From Pteria penguin (taxonomy: Eukaryota; Mollusca; Bivalvia; Pterioida; Pteriidae), in contig CM068589.1 in assembly GCA_035048485.1 (NCBI GenBank), positions 5,442,229-5,506,228 of the forward strand: a stretch of DNA of 64,000 nt, in the 5' to 3' direction. The position numbers were made by a program, and so were the translations under genes. The notes under the pieces were generated by a model, which was not told the DNA's origin, did no database searches, and saw nothing but the letters and a program-made list of their open reading frames with translations. The number at the start of each line of letters is the position of its first letter. Positions within the stretch are counted from its first letter, which is position 1. Shown in pieces: positions 1-11,441 of this stretch.

Positions 1-44
<44 letters not shown>
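1..44. repeat. (GA)n microsatellite at left window edge
   Basis: An uninterrupted AG dinucleotide run opens the window, so the array continues or starts outside it. No other function is visible. Confidence 0.95.
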
Positions 45-48
<4 letters not shown>

Positions 49-214
49 TTACTTCTTTGAGTTGAGAAAAGTTTTTGTTCAAACACCAGTAATCAATATA
101 TAGTACCTTGCCTTGAAAACACATGTATTTTGGGCAACTATTGGGCTGTTTGAAAGACGCAAATGTGTACTATCTCTTAAAATCGAGATATGACCAAGTT
201 ATAGATTTCAGAAA

Positions 215-785
215 ATATATACGTGTGCTACTTTCGTGCACTATTTGCACATTTTCACAGCTTATATCTACTCAGTAATGGTCTAAACTTATGGAAATCG
301 AAAGTATAAATATTCGAAGAGCAAACACGTATTCAAATTGACCAACACGTAATAGTCAAAGAACCTATTTAAGGCCACAGCTGTGCATGAGGGGGGAACT
401 ATTTAGTTTTAGAAACTAAACAGAAGTCACCTGTCAAAGCTGTATGACAAGAGTCAACAAGGTTATGCACACAAAAGATGATAATATTAAAATATACATG
501 GAAAACGACATTACAGAAATATTCGATTGTACTACGGTCACGATACCGACTTAAGACGGACAATTAAAGTAACAAACTTCGCTACACACGAAACGTTTAT
601 AAAATAATATGCTGCTCGGATCCTTGATCAATAGGAGTTCCGACTAACAGTCAGAGGGGACGAGGATCAGGACCTTGTCTCCTCTGAAGAGGTTTAGACA
701 AGGTTAGAATACTTTCCATACCTTTTTTTCACTAAAATTGAAGTATATATTTTGGATAAATACAGAAACGCTAACAATTAAACTA
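215..785. repeat. Intron segment paralogous to 61535-61800, split by an insertion
   Basis: Bases 215-415 and 716-785 match 61535-61745 and 61745-61800 in order. Shared landmarks include caaagaa-ctat-taagg, gcatgaggg and gaagtatatatttt. The right-hand copy has no insertion, so it serves as an empty-site comparison. Because the right copy lies just upstream of the G4 tail exon, this segment is probably the homologous G1 intron, and the G1 tail exon should lie left of the window. Confidence 0.6.
416..715 (-). mobile_element. PLE-2 5'-truncated copy (about 300 bp)
   Basis: This is a short copy of the dispersed PLE-2 family, with the landmarks gctgtatgaca, gattgtactacgg and cagaggggacgaggatcagg. 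The same sequence continues into a Penelope-like reverse-transcriptase reading frame at 60.6-61.15 kb, so I read this as a 5'-truncated retrocopy sharing the 3' end. TTAGAA occurs at both edges and may be a target-site duplication. The paralogous locus at 61.7 kb lacks the insertion. Confidence 0.6.
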
Positions 786-1633
786 AAGAAGATAATTATC
801 ATTCCTCGAGAATTGCTATATTGCATTCGGTATTAAATTGTTTATATAAAGATTGCTGTCTTAAGAAATATAATGTACATTGACAAGGAGTCCAATGATT
901 CGGTGGTAATAATGAGATTACGAGCATGCGTTATTCGTTTTTGTTGATACACAGGCTATGTGCATGCAGTCAGAGAACGTTGTGTTTCAAGAAAATTGAA
1001 AATAAAAGTCATAATGGAGAACAGAAAATGTGAATTAAAAATATAATAAATTGATAAGTGGATAGATACAAGACATAAAAGTTGTGTAACTGAGATAAGT
1101 ATCATATCCAATAACAATTAGAAAAAAGAGGGAGACCTCTGAGTCAAGAAAACCACTGTACATAAATAAAATATCTCCTCTGTGACACGTCATTTTGTTT
1201 GTGATTTACTTTTTGTGAAGTATTATCTATTAATATAACAGGATGTTTCATCAAACTTTAATCAACAGTAAAGTGTTCCGCATGTCGCCGTAGATGATCA
1301 AAGGGAAAGTAAGCGATCTAGAAAGGGAAGTGGGCTCGAAGTGCTCTTTAAATCAGGTTCAACAGCAAACTAGTGATGCACTAAAGGGTAAATTTCTCAG
1401 TCTTCAGAAAGGGAATTTTGACAGCCGTCAAAAAGTTAATTGGAAGCGCACTAATGTATGGTATGTATATATTAAGTAAACTTTTTTCACATTTAGGTAA
1501 CAAGAAAAACTGACCTTTGCTACATAGTCGTACACATACAATATCTTATATTTTAAGGGATATCTGCTGACATTTATCGTATAAATAAATTTTCAATATC
1601 AGACGGTAATATGTAATTTATATATTATACTAC
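786..1633. other. AT-rich intron or intergenic DNA
   Basis: Only a 61-codon plus-strand ORF (1294-1479) without recognisable features is present. The G1 transmembrane exon would be expected somewhere here if G1 keeps the G3 layout, but I could not identify it. Confidence 0.4.
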
Positions 1634-1981
1634 CGATTTGGTTTAGATCCACCACGTTACTTCCAGTGTAGTGTAACCAATGTGGATCATCATACTCATC
1701 TACACATATCATGTACATTTTGTCATTGTCCAGCAGGCTATGGTTCATACGTATATTAACTTGATGGAATGTATCTCTTTCAACACAGCTCATATTCTCA
1801 TAAGTGACTGAGTCCCCGTATGTATCACATGTCGTTAGATTTACGACTACTTTATAAGTAAGAATGTCCGAATCTCTCACTGTTAGAAGTCTCCAGGTCA
1901 TTCGGTTAGGTTTATTATTTGTAGAGCAGGTGTATTCAAGAGGGTTATATACATTTGAACGTTCCAAGTACCAATCATTAT
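1634..1981 (-). CDS. G1 type-3 extracellular exon (phase 1-1)
   Basis: The 348-bp exon is bounded by an acceptor (ttattacag) and a donor (gtagta), and is open throughout as 2+345+1 nucleotides, so it begins and ends in phase 1. It encodes about 115 residues starting DWYLERSNVYNPLEYTC, with further cysteines in LTTCDTYGD and ENMSCVERD and near the end (MICVDEYD). There are several N-glycosylation sequons, so it is probably secreted or extracellular. The arrangement resembles the G3 type-3 exons (TITC then NID-C then C), although identity is low. An Ig-like fold is an inference; I do not recognise a named family. The next exon should lie further left. Confidence 0.65.
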
Positions 1982-2264
1982 CTGTAATAAAAAATTATTG
2001 AAGTGTTGATGTACATATAATATATATTAAACTGAACTTTATTTTTAATTAATAAGGTGATTTGTTTGCTCCTGATTAGAACTGCCTCACACTTTTCACG
2101 ATATATCTGAAGGTGACAGGTACATTGTACTTCAATGACTATATCTCAGCATGGTCACTTAACCATACAAATAAAAAGTAAATTAAATTAACGGTCATTG
2201 CACTTTTACACAGGCTCATTTTATGTGCCCATATGTGTATATCTATATATATTTACTTTCACGT

Positions 2265-2455
2265 CTTGAAAAGATGTTGCAGGCCTTTTGCGACGGGTGT
2301 TGCATGTAACCAGGGGATGCTTAATCCTCACGGGCACCTGGACTTACCACTATTTAATTGGGGTTGGCATTTGTCTAAATATGACACTATATACGATATC
2401 GTCTGTTCATTCGATGGACTACGAGATATGGTTAACCCTTCGGGTCTGCTCTAGA
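2265..2455 (+). mobile_element. PLE-1 tail fragment
   Basis: A copy of the dispersed repeat with the order gttgcagg, gggtgttgcatgtaacc, ggggatgctta, cacctgg, atatgacac, gatggactacgagatatgg. Related copies occur at 18826, 52720, and inverted at 5.8 and 53.7 kb. The copy at 52.7 kb directly follows a PLE-1 reverse-transcriptase remnant. It lies in the G1 intron between the type-2 and type-3 exons. Confidence 0.6.
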
Positions 2456-2845
2456 AGGTAATGACATATAAGAAGCAGATTATGGTAATATAATAATAAA
2501 ATAAAATAAATAAATAGGTGTATAAATGATGAAGATTGGGGAAAATTCAGTTATATGAAAATGGTAATAAAGTAAAATAAATCAAAACAATAGATATAGA
2601 AACTAATAAAATGAATTTGTTTGATAGAAACAAATTGACAGATGGATCAGAATTGTTGCAATGTCAAAACACGTATTCAAATATCGATTCAGTATTTTTG
2701 TATCCTTTGCTGTATGAAGGGATAAAATTCAGAAGAATACCACTGAATAAAATTATGTAAATTCGGACGTGGTGATTTAAGCAAGAAAAAGTACCAATCC
2801 AAGGTTTCTTGAAGGAGTAACCTTCTCCTGCTAACATTCTACACC

Positions 2846-3110
2846 CGTCGACAATGTCCCATAGAAACCTGCTGTGTTCGTTGGAAAGTCATATTTGTTA
2901 GGTCGGTAACAGAATACATAAATGTCCATCAGAATATATTTTTTCCTTCTAGATATCGTTTATTACACACGCTGCGACTGTTTCCTAGAAACATGTTGTG
3001 TTCGTTGGAAAGTCATATTACCGATCTATTAGATCGGTAATAGAATACACAAATGCGCATCAGAATATATTTTTGTCCTCCTAGATATCGCTTGATTACA
3101 GACGCTGCGA
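2846..3110. repeat. Two-copy tandem duplication of about 125-130 bp, with palindrome
   Basis: Two adjacent units share tgtgttcgttggaaagtc, aacagaatacataaatg and agatatcg. The second unit holds a perfect palindrome at 3017-3041 (arms attaccgatcta and its complement around one T). No function is evident. Confidence 0.75.
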
Positions 3111-3213
3111 TTGATGAAGTACACAGATATTGGATTTGTCATGTTTCAATCAAGAAGCAAGGTACCAATAATAAAAGCTTTGCTGAGTGTCTCGTGGAGT
3201 ACTTGGAACTTAC

Positions 3214-3424
3214 TTGGTAGCTTGTAACTGTCCTCCAATATTGCTGAGGTATTTTGACATTCTCCTTCAGTTATTTCTACCCGGAAGTATTTTCGGCGTG
3301 TGTATGTAACGTACAATGGGTAAGTATTAGCCTCACAAATGTTTTCCCATACACCCTCATTTGAAATGGCTATTGTGTCCCAGCAACACCGTTTTCCTTG
3401 ATAACTCGGACCGTGGATATTTTC
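3214..3424 (-). CDS. G1 type-2 extracellular exon (phase 0-1)
   Basis: This 211-bp open exon lies between acceptor attgtag and donor gtaagt, with phase 0 at the start and 1 at the end. It encodes about 70 residues, including KRCCWDTIAISNEGVWENIC and, further on, YFRVEITEGECQN. The cysteine spacing, the later hydrophobic strand, the length and both intron phases match the G3 type-2 exons at 56350-56563 and 51114-51327, so it completes the domain begun by the exon at 7094-7197. It spans a large intron holding a SINE, an inverted-repeat element and PLE-1 debris. Function unknown. Confidence 0.65.
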
Positions 3425-3964
3425 CTACAATAAATGCAAATATCTAACCCAAAATTGCTTCTGTCTTTATCAAGAAATCATGCAAATAATCAAAATAACA
3501 CAATGAAAAAATAATATAATTACAACATCACCTAATAACTACAATTTTTTGCAGTAAAAATAAAGAGACAAAATGTATTAAAGTATACAAGTTTTTATCA
3601 TTTCGACTTTCTAAGTTTTCGTAGTGATGATCAATGCGGAAGCAAGAAATTCAAAATATATGAATGTAAGACACATTACAAACTAAATCATAAAGCTGTG
3701 CACGTGACACATTATGATAATATGAATATTTCTCTCGACACCGTCACGGAAATTTGTCTAGAAAATCTAAACATTACTCACATTAGATTTATCTCACACA
3801 CTGTCCCAAATTCTATTTGAATTGGCTTTATCCCATAGTAGAATACAATAGAATATGACTAAAGGAATAAATAAGCATGTTAAAATCCCACTTTTAATAT
3901 GAATTATTGAATAAATGAAGCACCAAATGTAAAATATATCTGTTGCCATTACTAGGAGACATAG

Positions 3965-4130
3965 ATATATAAAAGAGGGATCTTTTACGTGCCATGCCTA
4001 CCGTGAAACGGGACCTCGGTTTTTATTGTCTCATCCGAAAGACAGAACACCGGTGTGCCCGGTGCGGGAGTCGAACCCGGGACTTCTCGATTACGAGCTG
4101 AGCACCTTATCCACTAGGCCACACCGGCTT
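3965..4130 (-). mobile_element. tRNA-derived SINE
   Basis: Read on the minus strand, it starts with a tRNA-like head: box A within TGGCCTAGTGGATAAGG and box B GGTTCGACTCCC (4067-4078). A body follows that contains ctttcggatgagacaataaa and gcacgtaaaagatccc. The head folds only imperfectly and has no clean CCA-end context, so a functional tRNA gene is unlikely. I found no clear target-site duplication. Confidence 0.75.
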
Positions 4131-4139
4131 AAAGCAAAA

Positions 4140-4910
4140 TACGAAAATAAGTGGTGCCATATGACTATCGCACTAATAACAATGTTCCAAAGTGGACATT
4201 AACGGACCCCTGAAATTCAGAGGTGAGACAAGGTGCCCTGGCAGTCGTAACATCTCGTCCATTTCTGTACGCAAATAAGACTCGTATGTACTACATAATC
4301 AGCCATTGAAACTACTTCCAGTTGTTGTGTAAATATACATGGCCACGAACAGCATGCTTGCTCGAAAATAGGTAATTATGCTCATTGCCTGTTTTTGCCT
4401 ATATTTGTTTCTCTTTGAATAGGTGATCTAGTTGATTATTTTCATGGCGGAGTCTACACACGTGCACTGGTTAAATGTGACTTCGAATTTTCCCTGATTC
4501 GTTTCCAATGTTCAAACACTAATAAAAATGTGAAATTCGCTACGATTACCGAATTGTCTTTACGAGTAGTATATAATATTCATTAAAAAGTGTATTACTT
4601 TTCTTACTAAACTTCTCATATCCTAAACTACAAAAACAATCACATGAACTTTTTTTTTTGCCTCATTTTGCATTGTACTCTTACGAGGAAAACCGCAGAA
4701 TTTAAGAGATTCGGTATATATATCACTCCGCCGTAGGGTGTCCGAGTCTATTTTGTATAAACCGGCGATGGTGTTCCGATTGGGTGCCCGGGAGGAGTGA
4801 ACGTCTCCTGTTTGGCTAACCACAACCGCAACCAATGCCCTTATATACAGACGAAACAAATATAATTCAGCACTGTATACATACATGAATGTGAACAAAC
4901 ACTATAGTGA
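4140..4910. other. Intronic AT-rich DNA with repeat debris
   Basis: No supported coding region. A degenerate gcccgggaggagtgaacgtctcc motif near 4785-4808 resembles the PLE tail signature seen at 50.7 kb. Confidence 0.4.
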
Positions 4911-5493
4911 GGTGTAGATCTAACATAACATTATGTTAACGTCTCATTAATGTGAAGTTTGCTTTTTTCGTGCGCCCAGGACTGCTGAGAACACGCGTTT
5001 GCGTTAACACAGATTTCCACGTGAAATTAATTTCAAGACCACGTTCACACGCTTGACTGCCGCGTAAAAGCAATTGACAGCCACGTTCGCTTGCATATAA
5101 CCTAAAACTTAAACATGTTCATATAGAAGGATTTGAAGGAGGACCGCTACATACACTGTATAATTTAATATAAGAACATACAAATTTCTTTATAGTATAA
5201 ACTGACGAAGCTTTTATGTTTAATACACGTGTATATGGCGACATTCCCGGTGATTTTATTAGATTAATTTTATTTCCTCCATTCATACCACTGCATAAAA
5301 AGCATAACAAATGTAGGCATGTGAACGTGCGACTTGACCGAGCGCACGCGGGAATAAATCGCATTAACGAGAATTTCCTCCAGTGTTAACGCGAGAAGTG
5401 CACGCGCGTCCGGTTGAGCAGTCCTGTTACATGTGCTAAAGCAGCCCTCGTGACCGCTTCTCGCGTTCACTTGTATGTTATGTAAGCACTGCA
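4911..5493. mobile_element. GTTAACGC-type inverted-repeat element, copy 1 (deleted, inverted)
   Basis: A 583-bp diverged copy, inverted relative to the element at 38820-39890. Its left end (ggtgtag-tc-taacataacat) matches the complement of that element's right end. Its right end (atgttatgtaagcactgcag) matches the complement of the other's left end, including an acatacagat flank. The arms are CpG- and GC-rich with gttaac/gttcac repeats, and the core is AT-rich and shortened. No transposase ORF, so non-autonomous. Confidence 0.7.
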
Positions 5494-5519
5494 GTTATCT
5501 GTATGTAGTACTGCCACAT

Positions 5520-5940
5520 AACACCAGGAAAAGGGCATAATGACACTTAAGTCAAAGAATAAATATTTCAACATTAATAAATAATCTGTCGTAAAAAGAC
5601 CAAGACCATTTGAATATAAAAGACCAAGTACCAAAAAGTTTACCATGTCTCGAAATGCTTGGAATAAAAGGACAATATAGTGTATACCATGTCTCGAAAT
5701 GCTTGGAATAAAAGGACAATATAGTGTACATTGTCATATTTAGAGTAAAAACGAAGAAGTACCGAAGGGTAAACCATATCTCATAGTCCATGGAATAAAA
5801 GGACAATATCGTGTATAGTGTCATATTCAGACAATTGCGAATCCCAATAAAATCGAGGCGAGACAAGGTACCCTTGAGGAGTAAGCGTCCCCTAGTTGCA
5901 TGAATCACCCGTCGTAAAAGTCCTGCAACAACTTTTAAAT
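5520..5940 (-). mobile_element. PLE-1 tail fragment with internal duplication
   Basis: The minus strand carries the same tail repeat as 2265-2455 (gatatggttt, catggactatg, gcttactcctc, ttgcagg). A 46-bp segment with ggaataaaaggacaatat is present in tandem around 5645-5730. The fragment lies 3' of the PLE-1 reverse-transcriptase remnant at 6065-6400 on the same strand, supporting that it is that element's 3' region. Confidence 0.6.
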
Positions 5941-5980
5941 CGAGGAAGGAAATGCATAAATTTACACGCATATACATATT

Positions 5981-5982
<2 letters not shown>

Positions 5983-6062
<80 letters not shown>
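5983..6062. repeat. (AT)n microsatellite
   Basis: About 80 bp of uninterrupted TA dinucleotide sits between the PLE-1 reverse-transcriptase remnant and its tail. Confidence 0.95.
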
Positions 6063-6064
<2 letters not shown>

Positions 6065-6066
<2 letters not shown>

Positions 6067-6400
6067 TAAAAAAAGTAAGTTGGGTATTTTGTATGGTCAG
6101 ATCTCAAAATATCGGTTAACATTCTTGAAAAAGGATTCTGAAATTGCACTTGATTCCTATATAAACCATAGAACTTCCTCAGTGACAATTTCATATTCGT
6201 CAATACATCCTTGTGAGATTTGTTTCGTTGCAAGAAGCCTCGCTCTCAGGGCGAAATTTTCGTGTTTAGAGCATGCCCTGGCATAGCGTATAATTTGTGA
6301 AATGAATACACCATATGTAGATAAATGCAAACCCCAACTAAGGACATACCGGGCTCGCAAAACTTTTATATCACTGTACTTAAAGCTCCCTCTTATCAAA
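6065..6400 (-). pseudogene. PLE-1 reverse-transcriptase C-terminal remnant
   Basis: Two overlapping minus-strand frames carry pieces of the conserved C-terminal region of a Penelope-like RT: YGVFISQIIRYARACSKHEN in one, RKFYGLYRN and RMLTDIL in the other. The frames do not join without an indel and the upstream catalytic part is absent, so this is a dead 5'-truncated copy. The same motifs recur at 52.3-52.6 kb and in diverged form at 60.9-61.1 kb. Confidence 0.75.
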
Positions 6401-6734
6401 TGCAGTTGGTGGCAAGAAAGACATTTCTAATTTAGTCATAATTAAAACCTCAGAGTTGCCAGGAATACTGCAAATGCAGATTTCCTCTGTCTTTTCACCG
6501 GAAATGTTTCAATTTCTTTACTTTTTTGTGTATCCAATATATTTTATTTCAAATATGAAGAGAAATTGTCTGCAATAACAGAAAGTATTGTGTAATGTTT
6601 GTTGTTGCCTTTACATGGCAAAGAGAAATGTTTGAGTTAGCCAATCAAAGAAATTAAAAACAAAAACTCCAAATTATCATTTGGTAACCACATCAGACAT
6701 CACTATGAGTCTCTATGAAAGACCATAACAAGAA

Positions 6735-6778
6735 ACTTGTTCAGTTTTGCAGCAAATCTACCCTAAAACTGAACAAGT
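6735..6778. repeat. 14-bp inverted repeat (hairpin)
   Basis: Perfect arms acttgttcagtttt and aaaactgaacaagt flank a 16-nt loop in intronic DNA. No T-run or other context assigns a role. Confidence 0.6.
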
Positions 6779-7093
6779 AGGATATGACCTTAAACTAAAA
6801 TGGGACCAGGTGCCCGAGAGGTTACAAAATATAAGCACAGAGATTATTATGGAATATACATAATACAAAAACATCATAAAAATCCTAATTTAGTTCCCAA
6901 ATTTATTATTTCATCTGAAATACGTTACAATTTCGACATAAAACTAAGGCCCCAGTGCTTGTTTGTAATGAAATAAAGTATATATGTAACACAATACAAA
7001 GTTTCTTAAAATTTTATGCAATTAAAGATTCAATGTCAAAGAAAGGATGTCTGAATGATACATGATAATTTTTTTTTGTTGCGGGTTACTTAC

Positions 7094-7197
7094 CATACAA
7101 GACCAATGGAAAGTTGGTTGAACTCTGACATGGGATATACTAGCTATTACATGCACATGCACATGATCAATCTCTGTATGGACAATCAACCTCTGAT
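7094..7197 (-). CDS. G1 type-1 extracellular exon (phase 1-0)
   Basis: A 104-bp exon between a strong acceptor (ttcttctttag) and a consensus donor (gtaagt), open as 2+102 nucleotides. It encodes DQRLIVHTEIDHVHVHVIAS, continuing to PTFHWSCM. The C-terminal aromatic-x-W strand corresponds to VFQW and VFYW in the G3 type-1 exons, and the phases are identical. Translation continues in phase 0 into the exon at 3424. Upstream G1 exons (signal peptide, possibly more modules) are not identified. A paralogous but broken copy lies at 33333-33440. Confidence 0.6.
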
Positions 7198-8176
7198 CTA
7201 AAGAAGAAGAAAAAAATCCTACTTTATATCAATATATAACATTTTCACCAACATCTGACCAAAATAATACCGCTCATGTGATTGAACTCACAAACAGAAT
7301 GCATTGATTTGAATTGCCGGGAATATTTCAAAATTAAAGGGATTTTATTCTGATTCAAGTAAAAGGGATGATGTACCATGCCATGGAAAAATGGATACAG
7401 AATGATTTATGATTCTTGATAACAGAGAAAATATATTATAAATATGACTGGATCAGAAATCATCGGTTATTGCAGATCAACTAAACCATGCGGTATAACA
7501 AACATCGTTTTTAAACTTTATCTCTGATTTCGACATTAAATGTTTAAAGAAAAGACCATATGAAAATGTAATTTGGTATACGAAATTGAACCAAAGGCAT
7601 ATATGTCAAGTTCTAAAAATGTGTATATAAATAGGTGTAGGATTAAAACTGATCATTGAAATATCAACCAGAAATCAAGTGTGTATGGTCACATATATTT
7701 TACATTAAATTTAACATTATTATATTTAATATCATATATTAAATCACAAAAAGTGCGCAGTTATAGAATCATTTTCAGTATTGACAGCAATATGTAAAGG
7801 TATAACGTGAACGACAATGTAATAACTGATCTTATATATTATAAATGGTAGTAAATATCTCGGAACTATCTGTATCTTCGTCGGGACTCTGAATGATGTT
7901 TACCACACAAGGCGTGTAACGAGAATGACTGATGAGAACTGTTTAAAGCCTATTAATCTATGTATTATATATCACAAGTGGCGACACCTATAATGATTTT
8001 GAATAATAAAAATCCTCTAAAAGAAATACTAGTGGCGACATCTATTTATGATGTAAATCTTTTTATATTAAACATACAATGGTGGATGATTTACGATAGA
8101 AAATAGATATTCTTATTTATGTAGAGTGCATGAGAGCTTTGGTTTTGGCCGTATAATTCGATAGACAAGCTACCAA
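7198..8176. other. G1 intron, paralogous to 33.44-33.8 kb
   Basis: No coding signal. Weak collinear similarity to the DNA upstream of the dead exon at 33.4 kb (for example a cgacatta/cgatatta block, then gaac-aaaggc and aaataggt/aaataggc) shows the two loci arose by duplication. Confidence 0.4.
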
Positions 8177-8480
8177 CACTACTGGGTCCAAAAACCCCTG
8201 AGAATCCCGTTTTTCACTGCAAAACTCTGCAACACCCTGAAAAACACTGAAAAACTCTGAAGTCTACCCTGAAAACTCTGAAAAACACTGACGACCCTGA
8301 AAAACTCTGCAAAACTCTGAAAAACTCTGACGCCACTGAAAAACTCTGCAAAACTCTGAAAAACACTGACACCTACTGCGATGCCCTCCGGCCGTGCGAT
8401 CGCGGCCGCGCGTACTTCTATACGGTCCCTTCTATAAGCCCTATTAGCATTAATGTATATAAAATGTGATGAGTTAATTA
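8177..8480 (+). repeat. CACTA left terminal inverted arm with subterminal 10-bp repeats
   Basis: After the 40-bp tip come about fifteen units of the CTGAAAAACT/CTGCAAAACT type, 8218-8372, mostly 10 bp apart. A GC-rich block follows (cggccgtgcgatcgcggccg) and then AT-rich DNA (aaaatgtgatgag). The whole arm is repeated inverted at the right end. Confidence 0.85.
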
Positions 8481-8764
8481 GTGGTGAATTAGAAAAAAAA
8501 AGAGGAAGAGAAAATAAATAAAACATATCTTGCATTTTTGTACGGTGTTTTGAAGTGAAATTATTTTAACGAATCTCTAAATTTAATTTTACTTATGCAT
8601 TATTCAAAACCAAACAAACCCAGCAGAGGCGTAGTACAATACAAAGGCTTTTCTTACCGAGATTTATATATACATTTGTATTTCAAAATGAAAATGTATG
8701 TACATATATTCCTGGTAAATATCACTGTTTCATAACTGTGTATTTAAATAGTGAAGAAAAAATA

Positions 8765-8888
8765 AATATATATATATATATATATATAAAAGAAGCTCCA
8801 GAACTATAAATTAGTGAATAAATAATAAATTATTGAATAATAAATAAAAAAGTGAATAAATAAATGAATAAATAAATAAATGAATAAG

Positions 8889-8924
<36 letters not shown>

Positions 8925-8935
8925 ATTTGAATGTG
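8765..8935. repeat. (TA)n and (AAAT)n microsatellites
   Basis: A short TA run is followed by about 110 bp of aaataaataaat/gaataaat repeats inside the CACTA element. Confidence 0.85.
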
Positions 8936-9499
8936 ACCAGTACCTATAAATTTTATACGAAAAGCGAATTTAATACACCATTACTGACAGCAAATCGACC
9001 ACAAAGAAAATCGCATGTCATTTATTTTAAATAACACAATGCATTCTCTTCCAATTTTGTTGCAACATTGATAGAGACTATACCCATTTATTTTCATGTG
9101 ACGACCTTTAGGTTTAAACACCCCCCCCCCCCCTTCTCACACACACACACACACGCAATACTTTTTTCTCTATCAATACTTTTCACACAAAATTAAGATA
9201 TACAAATTTAACCTTTGTTCTTATTATAACAGCGTAATATAACAAAGTTCAAAGGACAATAACTTTCTTTAACTGAAAATTTTACGTGTCTACGTGTTGC
9301 TCTTTCATTCGAATGACAAACGTAAATTTTGTCCTATAAAATATTTCAGTGATTAAATATTCTCTCGGTATTCAATAATGTTGCTTGAAATAGCATCAAA
9401 TAAGTTTCAATATATCAGTGTAACAACGTATCTGCCGTTTATTACATCACTACCTACTTAATCTACATCAAGTAACTCTATACAATAAAATGATTTTAT

Positions 9500-9830
9500 C
9501 TAACAGCAACCCCCCCCCCCCCAGCCCTTTTCAATGGGAGACTGTGCCCTCCCCCCTTTTCTTTCAAAAATTTCTAGATCTGCCCGCCTATTACGTATTG
9601 TAACAATGTATCAAGTAAGGGTCATGTATAGCAATGGCGAATACAAGGGCGCTCGCCTAACAGCACCCCCCCCCCCCTTTTCAATGGGAGACTGTGCCTT
9701 CCCCCTCCCCTTTTTTCTTTCAAAAATTTCTAGATCCGCCTATGAACATTATCTCCCTTATTACGTATTGTAATAATGTATCCAGTAAGGGTCATGTATA
9801 GCAATGGCGAATACAAGGGCGCTCGCCCTG
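9500..9830. repeat. Tandem duplication of about 160 bp with poly-C tracts
   Basis: Two adjacent units each run from a poly-C tract through ttttcaatgggagactgtgc, caaaaatttctagatc and gggtcatgtatagcaatggc. The open frame across it is a by-product of the C tracts. Confidence 0.8.
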
Positions 9831-10043
9831 TTGACTGGGACATAGAAGTCATACATAAAAATACCATGTCCTGTCAAAACTAGCAAAGTATTTGACCTTT
9901 ATTTTCAAAATGACGTATAAATTCAAGCAAACGGTGTCATATTTAAAGCAGAAACCTCGATCTGCCGCAACCTATGGATCCAAATCGTAAATTGTCGAGT
10001 AGGATGTTTAAATCATATAGTATATTTAAATTGAGACCATAAC

Positions 10044-10074
<31 letters not shown>

Positions 10075-10096
10075 ACACGCCCCTTCTCTCTTTTAT

Positions 10097-10140
<44 letters not shown>

Positions 10141-10148
<8 letters not shown>

Positions 10149-11266
10149 CAAAGACACTACAGTTAACAAGGCACCCTATATTTCACTTATATTCGTTCCC
10201 CGTCTGGGACTCTAACCCACGACCTATGGTACCGAATCACCTAGCTGTCATGCATCCGACCCTCTAACCGACTGAGCTACCCGAGCTCCATAAAATAGAG
10301 CTTTAATAGCCAATCATTAGCTAATCGCATGCATGACAACACGGCCGCGGAAAGTGAAGGAATTTACCCGACGTAAACGCAGGCGGATCCCCTGAGAGGA
10401 TACATCACTGAAAGAGAAATAAACATATAAAGCCCAAACAGAATCAGTGAAACACCTGGGAGTACTATGGACCTTGGATCTCCGAAGAAATACCTGTAGA
10501 AAATGAAGACAAATTAGATAAACACATAAAGCACAAAGACACTACAGTTAACAAGGCAACCTTTATTTCACTTATATTCGTTCCCCGTCTGGGACTCGAA
10601 CCCACGACCTATGGTACCGAATCACCTAGCTGTCATGCATCCGACCTTCTAACCGACTGAGCTACCCGAGCTCCACAAAATAGAGCTTTAATAGCCAATC
10701 ATTAGCTAATCGCATGCATGACAACACGGCCGCGGAAAGTGAAGGAATTTACCCGACGTAAACGCAGGCGGATCCCCTGAGAGGATACATCACTGAAAGA
10801 GAAATAAACATATAAAGCACAAACAGAATCAGTGAAACACCTGGGAGTACTATGGACCTTGGATCTCCGAAGAAATACCTGTAGAAAATAAAGACAAATT
10901 AGATAAACATATAAAGCACAAAGACACTACAGTTAACAAGGCACCCTATATTTCACTTATATTCGTTCCCCGTCTGGGACTCGAACCCACGACCTATGGT
11001 ACCGAATCACCTAGCTGTCATGCATCCGACCCTCTAACCGACTGAGCTACCCGAGCTCCACAAAAATAGAGCTTTAATAGCCAATCATTAGCTCGGGTAG
11101 CTCAGTCAGTTAGAGGGTCGGATGCATGACAGCTAGGTGATTCGCCTTGTTAACTGTAGTGTCTTTGTGCTTTATGTGTTTATCTAATTTGTCTTTATTT
11201 TCTACAGGTATTTCTTCGGAGATCCAAGGTCCATAGTACTCCCAGGTGTTTCACTGATTCTGTTTG

Positions 11267-11302
<36 letters not shown>

Positions 11303-11441
11303 CAAAGACACTACAGTTAACAAGGCACCCTATATATCACTTATATTCGTTCCCGTCTGGGACTCGAACCCACGACCTATGGTACCGAATCACCTAGCTG
11401 TCATGCATCCGACCCTCTAACCGACTGAGCTACCCGAGCTC
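10141..11441 (-). mobile_element. Tandem array of a tRNA-derived SINE-like 385-bp unit
   Basis: Units starting ataaagcacaaagac lie at 10141, 10526 and 10911 (385-bp period, almost identical). A partial inverted piece and a further partial unit at 11296-11441 follow. Read on the minus strand, each contains a tRNA-like head with box A TAGCTCAGTCGGTTAGAG and box B GGTTCGAGTCC. Between the boxes there is extra sequence, so these are not working tRNA genes. The array is bounded and interrupted by (AC)n/(AT)n tracts (10062-10140, 11272-11297, 11443-11461). The near-identity of units points to recent amplification inside the CACTA element. Confidence 0.75.
11092..11275 (+). repeat. Inverted partial SINE unit lacking its box B region
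   Basis: This segment is the complement of the neighbouring unit: it reads gctcgggtagctcagtcag directly on the plus strand. An internal deletion joins gtgattcg to ccttgttaac, removing the box B region. With unit 10911-11088 it forms a long interrupted hairpin. Confidence 0.8.

Noticed and set aside
10205..11410. tRNA genes predicted from box A and box B sequences
   Set aside because: Extra sequence between the boxes, poor cloverleaf pairing and linkage to a repeated body show tRNA-derived SINE-like repeats. The same holds for 4060-4130 and 37.8 kb.
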